DNA from: Tigriopus japonicus
Lineage: Eukaryota; Arthropoda; Copepoda; Harpacticoida; Harpacticidae
Reading direction: 5' to 3'
Assembly: GCA_010645155.1 (NCBI GenBank)
Contig: JAAGOF010000131.1
Coordinates: 117,854-181,853 of the forward strand
Length of the DNA: 64,000 nucleotides
Below are positions 60,399 to 64,000 of the stretch, in pieces. The notes beneath the pieces are model-generated. The model searched no databases and had not been told where the DNA came from. It was given only the letters and a program-made list of their open reading frames with translations. Numbering within the stretch: position 1 is the stretch's first letter; each line of letters starts with the position of its first letter. The position numbers were made by a program, and so were the translations under genes.

Positions 60399-61427
60399 TT
60401 ATTCAATGTGTTTGCCTTTATTTTTGACAATTGAAAAAAGTCTTTTCGGAGCTGCTCAACAAATTTGCCGCACCTGCTCCTCGGTGATTTCATCCCAAGC
60501 AGCCCTTATGCTGGTAATTAAGGATTAAACATTGGGATGATATTTGTTGCAAACCTTCCTCTCAAGAAGACCTCAAAGAGAAAAATCCATGGGGTTTGCA
60601 TCTGGAGAGGAGGGAGGCCACATTGTTTTGCTCCAAAATTCGTCCATATTTTGCTGGCACCATTGTTGTGTGGCATTGCTTGTATGGCTTGGGGCTCCGT
60701 CTTGCATAAAGCAAAATCCATGTTCCCAATGCTGTTCTTGAATCCAAGGCTTGACCTCCTCTTCCAGCATCTTAATATAGGCCTTGGAATTCACTTTTAC
60801 TCCTTCCAGAATGACCACCAGCGGAGTTTTTTTGCCATCATCACAAATCCCAGCCCAAACCATGACCTGAGCGGGATGTTGCCGTCGAAACATTGATCTC
60901 TGACTTAGGGGGATGTCATCAAGGTTAAGAGCATAAATCTTGTCATTTTGACGGTTCCAGGCCTGTTCAAGTGTGAAAATTTTCTTATCAGTCCAAATAA
61001 GGGCTGAGCGCGGCTCTGCTGACAACCTCTGCACCAGATCCTTCGCCCTGACCAATCTTTTTTGAATGGATGCTTCTGAAAGCACTTGTCTCTTCTGATA
61101 TTTATAGGCAAACATACCCAGATCAATTTTAATGACTCTCTGAAGGCTTGATCGGCTGATATTGAGGTCCTTGGCCATTCCTCTAACACTGCAGTTGGGA
61201 TTTCGGAAAAGGCGCTTTTTCACCTTGTTCTTGAGGCTTGGGGTCCTAATTTTTCGAGGCTTTCCTCCTCTTGGCTTGTCTTCGGTCGCCCTTGCCCCCA
61301 TGTAATGCTTAATAGCATAATGAACCGTTGACTTGGGTTCCAGAAGTCTTCTAGAAATTTCCCGAATAGTCACTCCTCCCCTATGTAATTCCAGGATTTT
61401 ACTCCTGATCACTGATTTCGTGCTCAT
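60399..61427 (-). pseudogene. mariner-like transposase, three nonsense codons
   Basis: The frame from ATG at 61427 (MSTKSVIRSKILELHRGG) to TAA at 60399-60401 is 343 codons with no frameshift, the usual mariner length. An N-terminal paired-type helix-turn-helix region (residues 1-110) is followed by the catalytic triad Asp147 (IWTDKKIF), Asp243 (MQDGAPSHT) and Asp281 (SPDANPMDF). There are 37 residues between the last two (DD37D, the maT-like group). Stops at 60573-60575, 60525-60527 and 60456-60458 interrupt the last 60 codons. The enzyme would cut and paste DNA at TA. This copy would make a truncated 284-residue product that still has all three Asp. An earlier in-frame ATG at 61482-61484 exists but adds unlikely residues. 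Confidence 0.88.
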
Positions 61428-61577
61428 TTCCCAAGTAAAGCAACAAAATATTTGAAACTTGGGGGATTTGTTGTGAAATGACACACAAACCGGCAGGAGA
61501 AAAATCTGGGGGGAAATTCAAACCCCACCAGCACCACGTAGTGTCAAAGTGCTGTCCAACTACTTTTGGGCCACGGT

Positions 61578-61808
61578 CAGGGTGGGCATTTGATTTTTGG
61601 ACATNNNNNNNNNNNNNNNNNNNNNNNNNNNNNNNNNNNNNNNNNNNNNNNNNNNNNNNNNNNNNNNNNNNNNNNNNNNNNNNNNNNNNNNNNNNNNNNN
61701 NNNNNNNNNNNNNNNNNNNNNNNNNNNNNNNNNNNNNNNNNNNNNNNNNNNNNNNNNNNNNNNNNNNNNNNNNNNNNNNNNNNNNNNNNNNNNNNNNNNN
61801 CCACCCTG
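61578..61808. mobile_element. hAT element nested in the mariner terminal repeat
   Basis: It starts CAGGGTGGGCATTTGATTTT and ends CCACCCTG, flanked by exact 8-bp duplications GCCACGGT (61570-61577 and 61809-61816). The first 27 bases equal the reverse complement of the right end of the hAT element at 52895-54042, so it is the same family in the opposite orientation. Its interior is a 196-base gap (61605-61800), so its true length is unknown. Confidence 0.88.
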
Positions 61809-61819
61809 GCCACGGTGTA

Positions 61820-62454
61820 AAGCTCCCTCTCTATCCATGCGTTCAGGTTTCTTTGCTATTCAAATTTTGCGTAGCCAACTCTTCAAAATCTGATGATTTA
61901 CTTGGTAAAATGCTTGGGCAAGATAGAAATAAATAATACCGACACATTCGTTGTGTTTGAATCCCTCGGACATTCTAACATGAACCGTTTAAAAAAGATA
62001 CCAAGTGCTTGGCTAATTGATTAAAATAACATATTATGCAAAACATTGTAAAAATTGCCCAATGAGACTGAAATCTCGCAATTAAGATTATTATTTGAAA
62101 AAATACGTGCACAAATTGGCGACCTATAGGATAAAATTATGCTCTTTGAATGTTTGACAAACTTAGAGCCTTTTTGTTTACAATTACTTTGCTTATGCGA
62201 AAAGGTATGAAATTCCCTTGTCGGAAAGGTTGCATTTTAGGGTACATTTTTAACATTTACATGTGATTACATTACTGACGAATTGAAATTAGTTTCAAGG
62301 ATTTGGTGCATTTCCTGAATACTTGTTTATTCGCAAACATTCAAATTGCTTGAGACAATGACGTGTTTTATATTCAGGACCACAGTTCTTCGATCTGGAA
62401 AACAAAACCCTTATACACCAATTGCCAGGAATACAATTGCAATCATGTGGTCTA
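61820..62454. other. 3' flank of CA copy 4
   Basis: No gene is seen. On the minus strand, AATAAA (forward TTTATT at 62326-62331) lies about 125 bases past the stop of the neighbouring CA gene and is its likely poly(A) signal. Confidence 0.55.
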
Positions 62455-64000
62455 TTAAATATTGGTGTTGATGTAAAGGGGTTGTTGATTGTTCTGAAGT
62501 GCTCGATAGTTGTTGACCAATCTCGTTTTGTCATTTGTTTCTCGTACCAATCGCATGAACTTCAACTGCATAAAAAATGAAGGTCAATTAGAAAGCAGTT
62601 TTTAAAATCAAGTAGATCACCCTATCTTACATCTTTGCGGCCAATTTTGATGGGATCGAGCACGTTAATCCACGTGACGGACTCAAAGCATGGTGGAGTT
62701 GTGAGGGAACCCAAATAAGTGGTGAATCGGTTAAGGTTAACCAAGCTATAAAGCATGGATAGGTCCATATTCACCGTTGGGGTCATTGCCTCTGGTTTTC
62801 GAAGTTGTTGAAAAACTTTAATGATCGGCTGTCGGGAACATTGAGAAAACCGATTAAGATTTATCACGGTAAAGGAGCCTTGATTGTCATGACGTTCAAT
62901 AACGCACTAACAACTATATCATGAATTAAGAACTATATACGAGTAAATACCGATGTCAGACTTGTAAGAAACGCACCTTGCAATTTTTGACTTTGTCAAA
63001 TAATGGAATACCTTTTTTCCTCACTATTTCTATCTATTTAGAAGAAATCTAAGCTCTTCATAAAATATTTTTTCTTCTTCAACACTTTAGAACTCCATTA
63101 TCGGTTAATTGTTTGCGATTGCTTCTGTTTGAATCTAAAGTTGAGAAAGGTGGGAACCTTTGACTGAAATATAATGTTAACTCACCTCGAATACCACAGA
63201 ATTAGCTTCCTCCACCTCCATAAACATTCCAATGACAGCTAGTCCATCAGTCTTATCGGCTGCGTTCTTCAGGGAACCATATTTGGTATTAAAATGAACA
63301 AGATGAACCTCAGCTGGATAACTAAACAGAAGTGCACAATTAGCATAGTAAGAGAAAGTTCGCTAAGAAAAATCTCACAATATTCCATTAAGGGCATGTT
63401 CGGCTCCCGTCTTTTGAGTTCGTCCCCAATGGAAATGAAATTGCGCCAACTGATAGGTGTCGGATCCTAAAGGACCGCCTTCAATGGTCACAGTGCTACC
63501 GGAATCAATAGCCCATCCAACTATAAAAAGAGTAATATGTCAGTTATGTTATGTCGCCTCATTTGGTTATTGCTGATTAGGCTAAAGCTGCACTTGTATG
63601 TCCATTGTTTGCCGCTGTGCCAGGTACTGCCGCAGAATCTCCACTCGTAATTGTAAAAGTTAAGTCAGGATAAGATTGCGGTACAGCGTTTGTTGTAACA
63701 ACATCAATTGGGGATTGCCGAGGAGATGTTGAACAACATATTGGAAAGTCATTGCACCACTGAGACGTATCTAGAATTTGTTGATAAAAGCATCAATTCA
63801 AAGTGCTCATTACTCAAAATTAAAGCAAAAAATTAAAAACCTTTATAGTCCCATTCTGGTGCTGCCGAAATGGTTGCAAAAGCAACACCTAGAAGAAAGA
63901 GATGTATGATAAGAGCAAGAAATTAATGACAAAAAGGATCTTGTGGACAATTCAACACAATGAACAACTCAACCCATAGCATAGATTGATAGAATTCCTC
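62455..64000 (-). CDS. secreted alpha-carbonic anhydrase, copy 4 (partial)
   Basis: Minus-strand exons in transcript order: about 63974->64000 (part of exon 1), 63841-63888, 63594-63770, 63379-63520, 63186-63321, 62631-62828 and 62455-62565. Introns are GT-AG with phases identical to copies 1 and 2. Visible are zinc ligands in QFHFHWG and AEVHLVH, the shuttle His in NNGHT, Glu in GAEH and SLTTPPC. QWCND supplies the partner Cys for the extracellular disulfide, and the adjacent Cys pair is in FPICCSTS. The hydrophobic run around [15 protein letters not shown] fits the end of a signal peptide. The start codon probably lies beyond the window edge. The C-terminus ends LYINTNI. It is opposite in orientation to the other copies. 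Confidence 0.9.

Larger units (their letters stand above)
60278..61817 (-). mobile_element. Tc1/mariner element (DD37D type) with nested hAT
   Basis: TA dinucleotides flank both ends (60276-60277 and 61818-61819). Terminal inverted repeats of 26 bases agree except at three positions and contain GTGGCCCAA and GTAGTTGGACA. Without the insertion at 61578-61808 and one copy of its 8-bp duplication the element is about 1.3 kb, the normal size. It encodes one transposase on the minus strand, now broken by stops. Confidence 0.9.

Noticed and set aside
61478..61936. 152-codon plus frame
   Set aside because: Most of it is the 196-base gap of N.

Overview
The window is AT-rich, intron-containing eukaryotic DNA. 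Three things point to an arthropod, most likely a crustacean such as a copepod: a c-type lysozyme with insect/crustacean-like sequence, an FMRFamide-receptor-like GPCR, and an interstitial run of the arthropod telomere motif TTAGG. The species cannot be named from the sequence. Short introns, TATA boxes about 40-80 bases before the start codons, and dense transposon debris are also visible.

Layout. Bases 1-12,100 hold no convincing gene: one weak GC-rich candidate exon (604-986), a 1.1-kb foldback repeat (2439-3579), a tRNA-derived SINE (8163-8242) and a hAT-type MITE (9851-10189). A complete three-exon c-type lysozyme gene lies at 12202-12755. A peptide-receptor-like class A GPCR spans 17588-35902 in two coding exons, TM1-5 and TM6-7, separated by a 16-kb intron full of repeats. 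The splice phases match exactly, and the third intracellular loop is about 425 residues.

From 40.7 kb to the end the window is an alpha-carbonic anhydrase (CA) cluster. It has two complete seven-exon genes on the plus strand (40784-42688 and 49928-52626), a two-exon pseudogene fragment on the plus strand (56194-56565), and a third intact gene on the minus strand that runs off the right edge (62455-64000). All intact copies keep the three zinc histidines, the proton-shuttle histidine and the Thr-Thr of the active site. They share exon phases and an unusual Cys-Cys pair. They look like secreted, soluble enzymes made by local duplication.

Between the CA genes lie mobile elements: a decayed APE-endonuclease/RT LINE with a CCCH-finger ORF1 (45.4-49.66 kb; two truncated relatives share its double-hairpin 3' end), several hAT-type elements with 8-bp target duplications, and a Tc1/mariner element of DD37D type (60278-61817) with a hAT element inserted inside its terminal repeat. 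There are also satellites (10-, 33- and 36-bp units), a (TTTG)n microsatellite, SINEs and large inverted repeats. The lysozyme and CA genes fit secreted, probably highly expressed products (core TATA boxes, short 5' leaders, signal peptides). Nothing in the sequence links the GPCR functionally to them.
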